The translations under genes and the position numbers were made by a program. The notes under the pieces were generated by a model. That model saw nothing but the letters and a program-made list of their open reading frames with translations. It did no database searches and was not told the DNA's origin. A DNA stretch of 64,000 bases from Cristatella mucedo. Lineage: Eukaryota; Bryozoa; Phylactolaemata; Cristatellidae. The stretch is taken from NCBI GenBank assembly GCA_009760855.2, contig WPIO01000181.1, positions 430,001-494,000 of the forward strand. The letters are read 5' to 3'. How positions within the stretch are numbered: the first letter of the stretch is position 1; every line of letters starts with the position of its first letter. Below are positions 43,501 through 55,830 of this stretch, piece after piece.

Positions 43501-46500
43501 GCTACAAGCCTATCTGAACTTCACATGCATTCGCTGTCCTTTCGAATTGTCCTTCTTATGGTCATGTGTGCCGACACTGTCTGTGTTATTGCTAACCGAT
43601 TGACATGCGTCCTTTCCTGCATATGTGAAGTGCTTAGAAAAGGATTTACTTCTCTTATGGCACAATGCAAATATTATTATTTTTTTGTTTATTGTAAGTC
43701 AGTTTTATTTGTGCCGTCTGTTGTCCATGTATTCTGTGCGTACGTTTTCATGCCAAGCTGGTTTGGCCCAGTGGTTAAGGTGCTCTGCCCGACCAAGGTC
43801 TAGCCAAGGTCGTGGGCTCGAGCCCCATTTGCATATGTGAAGTGCCTGATTAGAGATTAAGTTCTCCTAGGGTGCTATATAAATGAATTGTACTATGCTC
43901 ATTGCTTTAATATATGTTTTTGTAGACGATCTAGCAAACGTGCTCAAACGTTCACAAGATCTCGGTGTGCAAAAGGTAAGCTGCAAGAAGGCTTGCCTAC
44001 CTGTTACTTCCCGGTTGTGCAATTGAGTTATCCCTCCTGTGGTGTTTATAGTGACAGTTTTTCATGGTAGCCCCTGGGCCAGTCTCTGCTGCTGTCGTGT
44101 GCATCAAAGTAAATGTGCAGCACTTGCTGTCGCCTCCATCGGTTTAGGAACTTGACACTTTGAGCAACTTTGCTAGAAGGATGCCATCATTGTACTTCAG
44201 TTGGTCTTGAAATCAGCTAGGGCATTCTCCCCACTTGCTCAGAGGAGAGATTGCCAGGCCCCAATCTCTGTATGCCCCTGCCGTTTGTATGTTCCATTGG
44301 CATGGTGTTGGCTGACGGGCCAGCCTATTGCTGCCAAGCGTAGGTTTTTTATGTCTGCGTGTGAAGGCTTTTGGTGTCATCTGCAGCATGGACGTGCTCC
44401 GACTTCCCAAAAAACTCTTATCGCATTCCTGTTGGCTCCAGATTAGGTTCAATTATCTCTTGCAGGTTGCAGTTTTCATCTAGCTGTGCTGACATGTAAC
44501 TGTTGTGGTGTACCGTTTGGTTGTGGCTGCATCTGATAGCCTTTTAGCAGGTGTTTTCTGTATCGGTGGAACTGAACTTTGAGGTCTTATGTGCTTCTAA
44601 TCTCTTCTCTGTGCATGGGAAGTACTCCTCAACTATCAGATTCAATCCCAATAGCTGACGACTCACCAGCAATCCGAATTACTTTGATCTCCTCCAGCTG
44701 TCAATGTGTAGCACTGATCATTTTTTGCCGCCCTATCCTCCAAGCAATTATGCTGGTGCTTGCTCTGTGTAGATCAACTCAGCAGGCTGTTGACCAGCCG
44801 TTTAGTCGCATGCGCACTGACTGCAATCACTTGCCATATGTACTGCTTAAAGTTAGTTTTTCTCGATTGTGCATGGATTTTGGCTTCCTATTGAGGATTG
44901 ACACTGTGCATGCTGCCACCAACCACACGTGCATGCTGACCCTGTGCATGTCACCCCTCACCATGTTATTCGTGTTGTTTATCAAGCACGACATCACTCG
45001 CCACTCGATCGCGTTTTTCTTTGCAGCAAATGTAAAGCGCCCGGAAAGAGTTTGAGCTCTCTGAGGGCACTTTATCAAGTGCATTATTATTATTATTATT
45101 CAACAGCCTCTTTTTGTACAATGACAGTAGAACCTTGAATGCTATCACCACTGCTTGCATCGGCAGGCAATTGATTGCAAAGAATCGCCCACCTCAGGAT
45201 TCGAATCCTTGACTCCGGGACCGAGATCGTGAAGAGAAACCGCCTTACCTAGTATGCCATCATGCTCACCACAATTCCTCCAGTCTCAGAGCTGGTACAT
45301 TAAGCTGGTCGAGTCCATTTCTTCAGACAGTGTGACAATGCTGAGACAATGCTCAGACAATGCAATGAAAGACAGTGGTTCTCAACCTTCCTAATGCCGC
45401 GACCCTGTAATACAGCTCCTCATGTGTGGTGACCCCCAATCGTAAAATAATTGTGTGCAAAATGTGGATGGTGTTTTCCGATGGTCTTAGGTGATCACTG
45501 TGAAAGGGTCGTTCGACCCCCCAAAGGGGTCGCGACTCACAGTTTGAGAATCGCTGCTCTAAGACTTTGTGATGGACTAAACCTCTTGTTAACTTCTTCA
45601 TTTGGCTCCTTAGCCATCCACGTGGATCTTTGAATGAGCAGCGGTGGGGGGAAGGGGGGCTGGGATCTCGGTCTTTGTTTCTCTTGTCCTCTGGTTTTCG
45701 GGCCCTGTCCGGTTCCGATCGTCGTTTGCATCACAACCGTTAGGTTCCTCTGGATCATTGTGCCCCACCCTTTCTCCCCCATTGTGAATGATGCGTGGCA
45801 CATCATGATGACTTGCCCCCCTATGCTGCCATTGCCTTTATTTGCAGATAATCATCACTGGTGGGACTTTGTCGGAGAGCAAGCGCGCTCTGGACCTGGC
45901 CGGCACTAGCGGTGAGCGGCACTAGCTTGAATGGCTCGACGCCTCTCGCACCAATTCTCGCTTTCCTCATCCGAGGCCTCGGAGCCTCCACTTGCAGCAG
46001 CGGCTGCGGAGTAGTCACTGGTGCCGGCCTGTGCTTCGGTCGAACCGACGACCTTGCTCAGCGCTCGACAGGTCGAAAGCTGCCATGCGCTGCCACGAGC
46101 TGGCGGCCCCTGGCCTCGCTGAGGGCTGCCCTGGCGCAGACTGGGCACGGGCTCGGCATCCTGGCAGTCACGTGCTGGGGCAGCCACGCGCCGCAGACCT
46201 GGCGTGAATCCTTGGCTGCACTCCCGGAAAGTGGTGCAGCAAGCAGCCGCTCGCTCCGCTCACCGACTCCGCTCCCCGCGGCTCCGCATGCTTCTTGTCA
46301 GGGTTTCTTTGCCGAGCGAGCTAGCTCATGGTGAGCCGTGATGGCGCACTAGGTAAGGCGGTTGCTTTCACGACTTCGGTCCCGAGGTCGTGGGTTCGAT
46401 TCCTGCGGTCATCAGCTAGGATTTTTTTTAGCGGCTTCCGTGCGGCGCCGCTCGTCGAAGTGCGCGTGACCTCTTCGAATCCGCCATGGTTCAGCGGCGG

Positions 46501-48221
46501 CTGCCGTTGTGGCTCGGCTCTTGGTTCCAGCGAATTGTAGTCGAGCGAGGCTGCTGATGGCATGGCGGCCGAGTTCTTGGTGCACCTCCGTCAGTTCTTT
46601 CTTTTTATCTTTTCGCTAGAGCAGCTGTATGCCACCGTCGGCTGCCACCCCACGCGCTGCCTCGAGTTTGAGCAGACCGACGGCATGACGTCAGATGCTT
46701 ATCTGGCGGCCCTGCTGAAGCTGATCGAAGAAGGTCGGCCCAAGGTTGCTGCCGTCGGCGAATGCGGTCTAGGTGGGCAGGCAAGCTTACCTGTGCCGCC
46801 TGCAGCCGTTCCATTGCACGCGTCTCCGCTGTGCCACATCCGGTCTTGCCAGCTGGCGCTGTGCATTGCTGCTACGGGAGTTCGACCGTTGGCGCTATGG
46901 TAGACACTGTTTGATGTAGACTTCGACCGACTGCAGTTTTGTCCGAAGGAGGAGCAGCTGAGGTAGGTGCACGCTGCTCACTGCACGCTGCTCACTGCTG
47001 CTGCTCACTGCTGCTGCTCACTGCTGCTCACTGCTGCTGCTCACTGCTGCTGCTCACTGCTGCTGCTCACTGCACGCTGCTCACTGCACGCTGCTCACTG
47101 CTGCTCACTGCACGCTGCTCACTGCACGCTGCTCACTGCTGCTCACTGCACGCTGCTCACTGCTGCTGCTCACTGCTGCTGCTCACTGCACGCTGCTCAC
47201 TGCACGCTGCTCACTGCTGCTGCTCACTGCTGCTGCTCACTGCTGCTCACTGCACGCTGCTCACTGCACGCTGCTCACTGCACGCTGCTCATTGCTGCTG
47301 CTCACTGCTGCTGCTCACTGCTGCTCACTGCACGCTGCTCACTGCTGCTGCTCACTGCTGCTGCTCACTGCACGCTGCTCACTGCACGCTGCTCACTGCT
47401 GCTCACTGCACGCTGCTCACTGCTGCTGCTCACTGCTGCTGCTCACTGCACGCTGCTCACTGCACGCTGCTCACTGCTGCTGCTCACTGCACGCTGCTCA
47501 CTGCTGCTCACTGCACGCTGCTCACTGCACGCTGCTCACTGCTGCTCACTGCTGCTGCTCACTGCTGCTGCTCACTGCACGCTGCTCACTGCACGCTGCT
47601 CACTGCTGCTCACTGCACGCTGCTCACTGCTGCTGCTCACTGCTGCTCGACGTGGCTGTAGCGGCTGCCCCCTGGTGAATAGCAAGGCTTGCGACTAAGT
47701 ATGGTCGAGTCTGAAGGCTAATCGAGTCTGAAGGGTTGATCAGGTCTGACGACTGGTCGAGTCTGAACGGTTGATTAAGTATGAAGGGTTGATCGAGTCT
47801 GAAGGCTGGAAGTCTGCTTGCTCGCTTCCTAGCAGCCGCCATTCTCCAGGATGCCTTTGGCAGCTTCCCTGTACCGCCAGGCGTCTCGTACCTCACCGCC
47901 CGTTTTTTATGAGCATCGTTGACATAATAGCCAAAGTTGTAATTTTTTTTTCAAAAAGTGTATGGTTATCGAAGTGGCTGCTGGTCAGCAAGTGGTTGCA
48001 TATCGATGGGGAGGTGCATGCAGGACGGTTGACCGGTATGCAGGCAGAGTGCCGCCACGAGCTATGCGCATGTCTGACGACTGTGCTGCATTAACGTCTG
48101 CTGTAGGTGCCTGGATGGCTCAGTAGTAGGCAGGTTGTGTGTATGCTACATTGCTGGGAGATGCAGCGTCTGCTCTGCTTGTAGAACCCGATAGCAGATC
48201 AGGTTTGGTCAGTGAAACATG

Positions 48222-48256
<35 letters not shown>

Positions 48257-49179
48257 AGGTGCTCGATACTCGTATAGTGCCTAAGCCCCATCCCCTTGCA
48301 TGCTCATGGGACACCCCAAGCGTGTGGCTGGACTACAAGGCTTTGCTCTTCTCAGGCGATGCTGCTGTGCGACTATCACCGTGTGCTCGGAATTTAGGTG
48401 TCGTCTTCGACAGCTGCCTAAATTTTGAAAGCTTTGTTAAGAAGACTGCTTTCGCAGATAGCCATCACGTGCAATCCCTATGAGATTAGGAACTGTCTTC
48501 TACGGTGGCTTGCAAAACATTTGACTAGTTCTATTGTTCTGTCTCTAGATTATTCTAATTCCCTTTCGGCTGGGCTACCGAACAATTGCCGCTAAGCCAC
48601 TTCAGCTGGCGATGACTATGGCACATCCTTTCCAAACGTCCTGAGCTACTACTTCCATGCTATTCACTACATCAACTGCACTTCTAACTAAGCTATGCTT
48701 CTCACTTTATTTTAGTTATGTGAGATAAAGTTTGTTGGCTACCGAATGCATACTGAAAGCTGTTTAGGCTGTGAGTGAGCTATGCAAAACTCTCCTACGA
48801 AACACTCGTATAGTCTTTGTGGCTTTGTAGAGGTACAGGTGGAGAATAATGACATTATAAGTCTAGTGCCACAGGTAAGTTGGAAGGCCTCTCCATCAAG
48901 ATTGGATCTAGTGTCACTCGTGTGACCACTACTCATGACCAGGACATACTGTGTGCATTTAATCCATGCTGTTTCCGTCATTCGGTCACTCCCAGAGTTT
49001 GCCCTTCTCATGCCTTTCTGATTCACCTGTTGGACGGCATTCGGCATGTTTCGTTGAGAATCTTGCCTTTGCCGAACGAACGATCGTAGCACTTTGTGCT
49101 GCATCCTTGATGCCCATGCTAGACCTCTCTCTCTGTATCTGTGTGTGTGTGTGTCTCTCTCTCTGTGTCTCTGTGTGTC

Positions 49180-49214
<35 letters not shown>

Positions 49215-52200
49215 GTCTCCCTGTCTCTCTGTCTCTCTGTCTCTCTCTCTCTCTCTTCCCTATCTCCTCTGTGTGTGTGTGTGTGTGTGTGTGTCTCTCC
49301 CTCAGTATGTGTCTCTCTCCTTCTTGTTCTCTGTTTCTCTCACTCTTTCTCCTGTCGCCAGCCCGGGCTCAGGTGATAAAGTTCAGCAGTGGCTGCCATG
49401 CATGAAGCTGCGACTTTTGTCATTCTCCGAAAGAGTGTACTTCGTTCCATCCTTTGTTGCTGCCTTTTTTTCTGATGAATCGATTTCGGATGAATCCTTT
49501 TCGATGCTTGGTACAGTTGTGTCCCCTAGCTGAGAAAGGGTGGCAGAGTAGAAAAAAAGTGCAACTTACATATCCAGCCCTTGCTATCTAGTATGCTACC
49601 CACCGAGTCATTCCATCTACTTCTCGCTGGCCCATCCTGTAGCTGTCAGCCTAAATTGCCACGCTTCCTATTTAGGTCGTGCAGAAGAATGCGGCACACG
49701 GCAGAGCAAACTGCTGTCAAACGTTTTGTCGTGTGAACATGCTCTTACGTTTGGCAGTGACATTGAACTGCTTGGTGTCACTGCTTGACATGCTTCCCAC
49801 ACGTGGCTACTGCCGCTGTCGTAGCATCTTGCTCTGCACTTCAGGTATTTCGAGCTACAATTCGCCCTGTCCGAAGCCACCGGTCTGCCCATGTTCCTGC
49901 ACTGTCGAAATGCTGGCAAGGAGATGATCGAGATATTGACCCGCAATCGGCACAGATTTCGTGGAGCAGTGGTTAGTACGCTTAGTACATGCCTGGCTGT
50001 GACAAGATTCCGGCAGAACATTTCACACCTTCCCAGTTCGTGCTCGCTTGCCACAAGGCAGCAGCATTTTGTTAGCGAGCACCTTCTGAGCACGAATGAG
50101 GCAGGTAGAACCGTTTTTTTTTAAATCAGCTGCAATATGGCTGCCGAAAGACTTGTTGATTTTAACGTGACCAGCCGCTACTACTCGTCCCCGGTTTGTT
50201 CGGACGGATCTGCTGCTTGAGTGGCCGCCATTTCATTTGGGTAGGAAATGCGCCCACAGCCTGGGACTCACTCCCGACTGTCGTCGCGACATCCCCTGAC
50301 TTGAGGAAATTTTAAAGGAGCTAAGATCACCTGTTCCTGGGTCAGCATCTGGTGGGCCCTTGTGCTTGGTCTGTTGTGAGCTTATGGGTGCTGACACTGT
50401 GCATGTTATCACTATCAATTGGTCGTGCTGCCTTTGCAGCGTACGTTAAGTGCCTAGAAAGAGATTAAGAGGAAAGCCAACCTGCCTCACATGCTGCATG
50501 ACTTTCTTCAAAGAAATGCCTGCGTGAGGTCAACTCGGTGGCAGGTGCTGTCATCGAGCTGACACTTCCGGTCAGAGCGGATCCATTGCAAAAGCAGCTT
50601 CCTTGGAAAAAGTTTGTATGGGAACTGTAGATAAATTTAAAGGGTTACTGCTAGAGATTAGGCTTGAACCTACGTGCTAGTAGCAGCACTTTTACGACGT
50701 TTGTCAGCTCGTCAGCGACGTTTGTCAGATCCATAACACTTGCTCTTCTGCCTCCATTTTTGGTCGCATTGTTTTTTAAGTCAGCGAGGCGCCGTTTTTG
50801 ACACAGCACAGCTCTATCTGTACAAAGATGATGCCACTGCGTGTTTTCTTTGCAGCAAATGTAAAGTGCCTAGAAAGAGCTTGAGTTCTCTGAGGGCACT
50901 TTATCAAGTGTATTGTTAATATATTATTATTAATACCTATTCATCTAGGTCGGTGGCACACCAAAGCCTTTCATTTCAGGCAGGGCTCGGCAGGCCTCCC
51001 TGCTATGATCCCGGCCGACCAGGAAAGGTGGTCACTTTTGAGGTATACTGACAGCTATGCCCAGTTTTTATAGGTCTAAACGTTGCTCACCAACAGCCGA
51101 TATGGGGGAGCGCATATTTAAATATAATTTATTTGTCTAGCACCACGTGAGAACTTGGTCTCTATCCGGATGCTTTACCTATGCCACTGTGGGCTCGAGA
51201 GCCCACGATTGGCGAATCGTCAATACACCATCTAGGCATGTCCAGGCATGTCCAGGCATGCCGACTGTAGCAAAGTAGCAATCAAGTGTACTCGGTGCCC
51301 ATGCACCGAGTACAACGAGCCGGTGTCGTTAGCACGGAGCAGTCTATTCCAAAGTCACCGAGAGTATATAATTCAAGGACTGCTAATGATAATAACAATA
51401 TAATAATAATAATTCATTTATATAGCGCCCCAAGAGAAGGTAATCTCTATTCAGGCGCTTCACGTGTGCCTCGGAGCTCGAGCCCACGACTTCACTCAGA
51501 CCTTGAATGGGGCGAGCACCTTAACCGCTGGACCAAACCAACTATGAACCGCTGTCCAATGCTGACCAGTGCATGCACACGTTTTAATTTGCAGCGGTCG
51601 TTGACCTGATCGCATCTTTCGGTGGCTTTTTTGCTACTCCATTATGCAATGCGCGTCGTGCTAATCGTCTGACCTGCTGTGCGGTGCCCCGATCGGCCGC
51701 TGCTTGGTTGGCGAGCTGTCGAGAGCATTCTGAAGAGAGGGCGAATGTCCCATTGCTAGCGACTGAGCGCGGCGCAGTTTTGCTTTCACTATCCTTGTGC
51801 AGGTGCATTCGTTTGACGGCTCCGAAGAGGAAGCTCGCCAGTTCGTCGATCTGGGCTTGCATATAGGAATCAACGGCTGGTACGTGGTCGCCCATTCGGT
51901 GAGCAGTTGATTGGCTTGCTCACTCGCGTGCTGGGTACGGTGGGCTGGCCTGTGGTCCGGGTAGTTGTTGCCGTGATATGGCAGAAAGCTGTGACCTACC
52001 TGTCTGTGTCAAGCTACATGTTGTGCTGCTCGATTGGCCCAACGATTGTAGCCCGAGGAGCTGGCGACCTGTGCTTTGGGGCCCAGGACCAGTACTGCTG
52101 CCAGTGGTCGACGTCGCTGTATACGTGCAACGCAGCATTTCTACGTGAAAACAGGTCGAAGAAAGCTAATTAAATTGATTAATAAATTGATTATAATATA

Positions 52201-55200
52201 TTCGATTAATTTATATATTTATAATGTTATAGAAATATATAATAATAATAGCCTGTATTAATATTAATAATATAATAATATTTATTATTATTATTATAAG
52301 GAACTTAAAAACACACCTATTTAGGACAGCATTTAGTGGGTCCCTGTGATTCGTCCTTGATGTGCTTATGCGTGCTGACACTGTGCATGCTGCCACTAAC
52401 CACATTTGCATGCTGACCCTGTGCATTTCACCCCTAACCATGCATGTTATTCATTTGTTTGTTTTTCAAGCATGATTTTACTTACCATTCAATTGCATTT
52501 CCCTTTGCAGCAAATGTAAAGCGCCTAGAAAGAGATTGAGTTCTCCGAGGGCGCTTTATCAAGTGCATTATTATAATTATTATTATTATAGATATATTAT
52601 TTCCAATTATTATTATTATTTAGATTATCATTTATACATTAATTAATTATAAGCTAGTTAATTATATTAAGAGTGTAATTTAGAAATAGGGAGGCAAAAG
52701 CGCCAGTTAGCGCTGAGGGTCGTCAGTGACCGAAAGTGACGACTATCGACGGACGAGCGTCGTCGGCTGAGAGCGAGGCTGAGACATGACATGGCTGAGT
52801 TGGTGGCAGTGGCAGAGACTGTGGTGGTGGCAGTGGCAGAGACTGTGGAAGTAATAACCAGAAGTTTGGCCGTACAGTTGCTTTAGTTTTGCCGTGACTT
52901 GCTACTTAGCACAGTTGAGGACACACTTGGGAAGTCCTATGTGACTTTCTTTTTGCAGCCTGGCCCAGACAGGCCTGCAGCCTTGTAACACAGCCTGTCC
53001 TTTCTAGCAGACGTATTCGGTTGCAACTTGTGTAGCTGTCTATGTACGCATGGGTGCCAGATTCGAAAATACTGTGAATAGGCCGTCTGACAATTCAACG
53101 GTTGTTCTTAGATTGCCTATATTTTCGGAAAGGCCAACTGCTGTTGGTCGACGTTACCAAAGAAGGTAGGGCAGAGACTTGAATGCAGCATTGCCATTGA
53201 CGGAGGCATGCTGGCAGATGCCAGCTGAAACTTGAACATCGCCGCAGGAGGCTGCTCTAGGTTTTTGCTGTAATTCAGGTTCAAGTCGTGCTACAATCGG
53301 GCAGGCTGGTGACTGCAGGTGGCAGTATTGGAATCTATTTCTTGTTGGCCTGTACTTTTAATTTCACTTGCAACAATTGCTTCACTCTTTCTGCCGTCCG
53401 TAGTAGGCCCATTGAAATGTAAAATCATGAGAGCTCTAGCGCCGCTATGTTCTGTTTAGCAAAATTCCGACAGCATTTTAGCATCGTGGCAGTCGTTACC
53501 AGTGTCACGTGACACTGACCTCGTGGCACTACGGGGAAACGTCTCTTCCTTGCAGTTCTTTGAAGACGGAAGATAATCTGAAGACTCTCAAATCCATTCC
53601 GGCAGACAGGCTGCTTGCGGAAACAGGTAAGCCAATGGAATCACCTTTCAGCCCCTATCCGGTGCCCTTGCTGGGCATCCATCATTGAAGTGTCGGTCAG
53701 CAGAACAAGTTGCTCATATGCTGCCATCGTGTTTGCACGCATGCGGCTCTCGTGGCTGCTTGGCTTTTAACTCGTCTATTCTCGTGCCAGTATGGATGCC
53801 AGCGTTTTATTTTGCTTTTATCGTGACCTGTTGGGATGATTGTGTGGCACCCTTCGTAGAAATCGGCCTGATCCGCGCGAGCTCGATGCTGTGGTGGAGC
53901 CAGGGAGGAGGGGGCTGCTTTATTGGCACCCTTTAGCAAATAACCTTGGACCTGTGACCCTCTGGCTCTGCTCAGATCGAGCTCTGGCTTCAGTATCGCT
54001 CGTGCTGGACTGTCTGCTACTGTCCAGTGTGCTCTGCGAATTTGCGCTTGCAGACGCGCCGTGGTGCGAGATCAAGCCGGCTCACGCAAGCTTCCGGTTC
54101 TCGAAAACGAAATTTGCCGAAGTGAAGGCGGAGAAGTGGTCTGTGGATCAGCTGGTCAAGGGTCGCAACGAGCCGTGCCGAATCGTGTGCGTATGGCGAG
54201 GGCAGTGCACGAGGCAGCGCCGATCCGGCACCTTGAATCGTTTTGCCACTGCTGCAGCAACAATGCAGCCGTTCGCTTTTATGTGTCGTGTTCATCTCTG
54301 TCTTTTGCTCCGTGAAGTGGTGGAGGCTTAGCTGCTGTAACTCTGGACAGTTTCCTAGAGGTCAGCCAAAGCGTGGGCGGCTGTCGGTGCCCAAGTGTGC
54401 CATTGTATTTGCGGTCCCAGCAAAACCGGCCAATCCGGTCCTTGCTCCAGCCTTTTGACCACTCGTCGTGCTGCCCCTGCAGCTGCGCCGTCCGTGGGCG
54501 AGGGTCTGCCTCTGCTGCAGCGCTTTCCTAGATGCGGTTGCTGTTGGTTGGGTCCGTGGATTGTGCATTAACAATGGAAAACCGTCGTGTAGCCGGTGAG
54601 GGCCCACAACCGGAGTCCTGCTCACGTTGGTAGTTGCAGCTTTGTCTCCAGCTCCCCCCCCCCCCCCCGTTCGAGATCTCACTCAAATGCTGCTGTGAAT
54701 CACTCTTTACTTAGTGGTCATCAGGCCCTGCAATAGCCCTGGCAGACCATCGTAACGTTGTCTTTGGAATTCCCTCAGTGTCAATAAACCCCTGATAATT
54801 GATGACATGATTGCTGACAAGTTGGTCTGGACCTGCTTGCCTTGACCGAGACCTGGCTGACATTGTCTAACGGTCTGACCATGACCGATGCAACCCCCAC
54901 CGATGCTTCTCTTTCTCTCGAATCCCTCGATCAATCAAACCCGGTGGTGAAGTCGCTATTGTCGCGCGTTCATCCTACAAGCTCATCCTACAAGTTCAAA
55001 CCGTTTGTAGTCTTCTCGAAGCAGTCTTTCGATCGCTTGCTGTTTTGAGTTCTTTCGACTAACAAGCTGCCATGGCAGTAGTAGTCTATTGCGTACCAAG
55101 TCATCATTTTATTTTATATTTCCTGATCTGTGGTGACCAACAGTAACTTTTTGCCACAAAGGTGATACTAATAATGATAATACATTTATGTAGTCGCACG

Positions 55201-55760
55201 TGACACTGTCACATGCCTCCCGAGACACAAGCTCTGTTAGTCTGGCAGGTAGCCCCCACCTCGGCTCGAACCCTTTTAGCCGTGGTGGTGGCTACCAACT
55301 TCCAAAGGGGGTGGGAAGGAGGGGTTGTTCTTGGCAATGAGTGTGCTCTCAGCAACGCTTGTCACTAGGCCTTCGAGCACCTGAACGCCCACCGCGAATG
55401 CCTTTTGTTAGATAGGCCTGTGTGGTTGTGGGCTAGCCTGCGCTACCTTTGAGGTCTGCTATGTCACGTGTTGTTTTTTTGGTTGGCTAGAACGCTGGTG
55501 CAGACTGGGTTAATATTTGTCTAGTTTGGCGGCTTACTCACTACTAAGACTACCTAGAAGTCGGCCTGCCATACCGGTTTGACTGAAATGAATTTGGCGC
55601 TCCCTTTAGCCCCTCCCGATCAGGCCTCGTGTGCCCATAGTCTCAATTATCTGCAGTCTAAAACACTTTGGGCTGCAGAACGAAGCAATTCACGCTGGCC
55701 GGTGCATGGATAGATGGGTAGGGGGCTACTTAGCGAGAGCGAATCCGTGTAACGGTGTGT

Positions 55761-55830
<70 letters not shown>

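Noticed and set aside
46939-47698. Three overlapping plus-strand frames of 128-243 codons rich in Leu, Thr, Ala, His and Cys
   Set aside because: They are translations of the CTGCTCACTG minisatellite in all three frames; TATDN1 exon 5 and its donor lie at the start.
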